64,000 bases of DNA. Source: Brachybacterium equifaecis. GTDB taxonomy: Bacteria > Actinomycetota > Actinomycetes > Actinomycetales > Dermabacteraceae. The notes under the pieces are model-generated. The model saw only the letters and a list, made by a program, of their open reading frames with translations, was not told the origin of the DNA and searched no databases. A program made the translations under genes and the position numbers. Below, one piece after another: positions 62,696 to 64,000 of the stretch (positions are counted from its first letter, which is position 1; each line of letters begins with the position of its first letter). The stretch covers positions 372,001 to 436,000 of the forward strand of contig NZ_JAKNCJ010000001.1 of the NCBI RefSeq assembly GCF_023509525.1. The letters run 5' to 3'.

Positions 62696-62958
62696 GCACC
62701 TGGAGAGTCGTCTACTCCCGGCAGGCGCAGAAGGATGCGAAGAAGCTCGCCGCATCCGACATGAAGGCGAAGGCTCAAGGGCTCCTGGAGATCATCGCCG
62801 ACGATCCCTTCGCGACCCCGCCGAGGTTCGAGAAGCTCGTAGGAGACTTGGCCGGCTGCTATTCGCGACGGATCAACATCCAGCACCGTCTCGTCTATGA
62901 AGTGCTCCCCGACGAGCATGCGATCCACGTCCTGCGCATGTGGACGCACTACGAGTAG
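62692..62958 (+). CDS. yoeB: mRNA interferase toxin YoeB
   Basis: 88 aa. RelE-fold toxin with the YoeB catalytic set E47, R66, H86 and Y87 (FEKLVGDL; NIQHRLVYEV; RMWTHYE), suggesting it is active. It cuts mRNA in the ribosomal A site. The GTG at 62692 overlaps the antitoxin stop (GTGA), so the toxin depends on antitoxin translation. Confidence 0.92.
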   Translation: MSTWRVVYSRQAQKDAKKLAASDMKAKAQGLLEIIADDPFATPPRFEKLVGDLAGCYSRRINIQHRLVYEVLPDEHAIHVLRMWTHYE

Positions 62959-62997
62959 CTCTCGGGCACACCACGCCCGGCCGACGCCGCAGCGCGG

Positions 62998-63366
62998 TCA
63001 GAGCGAGGGCGGCTCCCCCGCCTGGATGTGCTCGTGGTGGCGGATGACCTCGGTGACGATGAAGCGCAGGAAGGCCTCGGCGAAGGTCGGATCGAGGCCT
63101 GCCTCGTCGGCCAGCGACCGCAGCCTGGCGATCTGCTTCTCCTCGCGATCCGGATCGGCGGGGGGCAGATCGTGCTGCGCCTTCAGCACTCCGACGCGCT
63201 GGGTGTGACGGAAGCGCTCGGCGAGGATGTGCACGAGAGCCGCATCGATGTTGTCGATGCTGCGCCGCTCCTGGGCGAGGATCTCGCGGGCCCTGGCCGC
63301 ATCATCAGCCGGGGCACCATCGATTCCCCCGCCCCCCCGCGCTCCGATCCTCTCGCTCCCGGCCAT
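62998..63366 (-). CDS. Chorismate mutase (AroQ type)
   Basis: 122 aa. ERRSIDNIDAALVHILAERFRHTQRVGVLKA is the AroQ signature helix; DREEKQIARLRSLADEAG and FIVTEVIRHHEHIQ follow. Converts chorismate to prephenate for Phe and Tyr synthesis. A Gly/Ala-rich first 20 residues is not conserved. It overlaps the clpX stop by 1 nt, so it is co-transcribed with clpX, an arrangement seen in other actinobacteria. Confidence 0.92.
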   Translation of the reverse strand: MAGSERIGARGGGGIDGAPADDAARAREILAQERRSIDNIDAALVHILAERFRHTQRVGVLKAQHDLPPADPDREEKQIARLRSLADEAGLDPTFAEAFLRFIVTEVIRHHEHIQAGEPPSL

Positions 63367-64000
63367 CAGGCGCTGCGCTCCTGCCGGCCGTCGTCCTCGC
63401 GGTCGACGTCCTTCGTGGACAGCATCAGAGGGGCCCGGCCCTCCCGCACCACGCCCTCGGTGATGACGACCTTCGCGATGTCGGTGCGCGAAGGGACCTC
63501 GAACATCACCGACTGCAGGGTCTCCTCGAGGATCGCGCGGAGCCCCCGGGCGCCCGTCCCGCGCTCGATCGCGCGATCGGCGACGGCCTCAAGCGCGCTG
63601 CGCTCGAAGTCGAGCTCGACACCGTCGAGCTCGAACATGCGCTGGTACTGACGCACCAGGGCATTGCGCGGCTCGGTGAGGATCTGGATCAGCGCCTCGC
63701 GGTCGAGGTTGTTCACGCTGGTCAGCACGGGAAGGCGGCCGATGAACTCGGGGATCAGGCCGAACTTCAGCAGATCCTCGGGGAGGATCTTCGCGTAGAT
63801 CTCGGCCTGCTCCATCGGGGTGTGCAGCTCCGCGCCGAAGCCGATGCCGCGCTTGCCGATGCGCGAGCCGATGATGTCCTCGATGCCGGCGAAGGCCCCG
63901 GCCACGATGAACAGCACGTTCGTCGTGTCGATCTGGATGAACTCCTGATGGGGGTGCTTGCGCCCTCCCTGCGGGGGGACCGCGGCGACCGTGCCCTCGA
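63366..64000 (-). CDS. clpX: ATP-dependent protease ATP-binding subunit ClpX, C-terminal part
   Basis: The upstream part is cut off by the window edge; 210 residues are visible. They include [41 protein letters not shown], and the sensor-2 region [16 protein letters not shown]. ClpX unfolds substrates for ClpP. It ends where chorismate mutase begins. Confidence 0.97.
   Translation of the reverse strand, partial: EGTVAAVPPQGGRKHPHQEFIQIDTTNVLFIVAGAFAGIEDIIGSRIGKRGIGFGAELHTPMEQAEIYAKILPEDLLKFGLIPEFIGRLPVLTSVNNLDREALIQILTEPRNALVRQYQRMFELDGVELDFERSALEAVADRAIERGTGARGLRAILEETLQSVMFEVPSRTDIAKVVITEGVVREGRAPLMLSTKDVDREDDGRQERSA

Overview
The window is a G+C-rich stretch of an actinobacterial chromosome. 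Gene content and order (rpsB-tsf-pyrH-frr-cdsA-rlmN; xerC-dprA-comM-yraN-DUF2469-rnhB-lepB-rplS-trmD-rimM-KH-rpsP; ftsY-amtB-glnK-glnD-ffh) point to Micrococcales. Protein style suggests a Brachybacterium-like member of Dermabacteraceae, but that genus-level guess is inference. Nothing looks like a phage, plasmid or complete insertion sequence, and I saw no rRNA, tRNA or CRISPR.

Positions 1-35,500 are mostly housekeeping genes on the minus strand. They run from a truncated DivIVA-domain gene through rlmN, cdsA, frr, pyrH, tsf and rpsB, then an oppositely oriented M23-family exported protein. Next come the xerC-dprA-comM-yraN-DUF2469-rnhB-lepB-lepB-rplS block and trmD-rimM-KH-rpsP. A second DivIVA-domain gene, an amidohydrolase and a CorC-type membrane protein follow. 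A DUF559 nuclease-like gene sits among three copies of a 47-50 bp palindrome. Then come ffh, the nitrogen-sensing genes glnD-glnK-amtB, ftsY, ndk, DUF4233 and folC, a WXG-like alpha/beta hydrolase and an SLH-domain exported protein.

Positions 35,600-46,700 hold ileS behind a T-box leader, a two-gene membrane operon with a PspC domain, and a divergent PspC-domain sensor kinase with its LuxR-type regulator. An OmpR/HisKA two-component pair, an orphan 2Fe-2S ferredoxin and a small membrane protein follow.

Positions 46,700-64,000 are more accessory. They hold a multidrug-type ABC exporter, an SDR, an EndoIII-like protein, an ABC-2 exporter, an unknown 420-aa protein, a phosphoesterase and CsbD. 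A visibly less G+C-rich cassette then encodes a small secreted Cys-pair peptide, a LolD/MacB-type ATPase and a FtsX-like permease, resembling a lactococcin-972-type system. valS, a SAM methyltransferase divergent from a YefM-YoeB toxin-antitoxin pair, chorismate mutase and the 3' part of clpX complete the window.

Many genes here begin 6-7 nt after a TANNNT hexamer with no ribosome-binding site between, which suggests frequent leaderless transcription. The three most interesting items are the palindrome-flanked DUF559 gene, the bacteriocin-like cassette, and the long palindrome that contains both start codons of the divergent methyltransferase and antitoxin genes.
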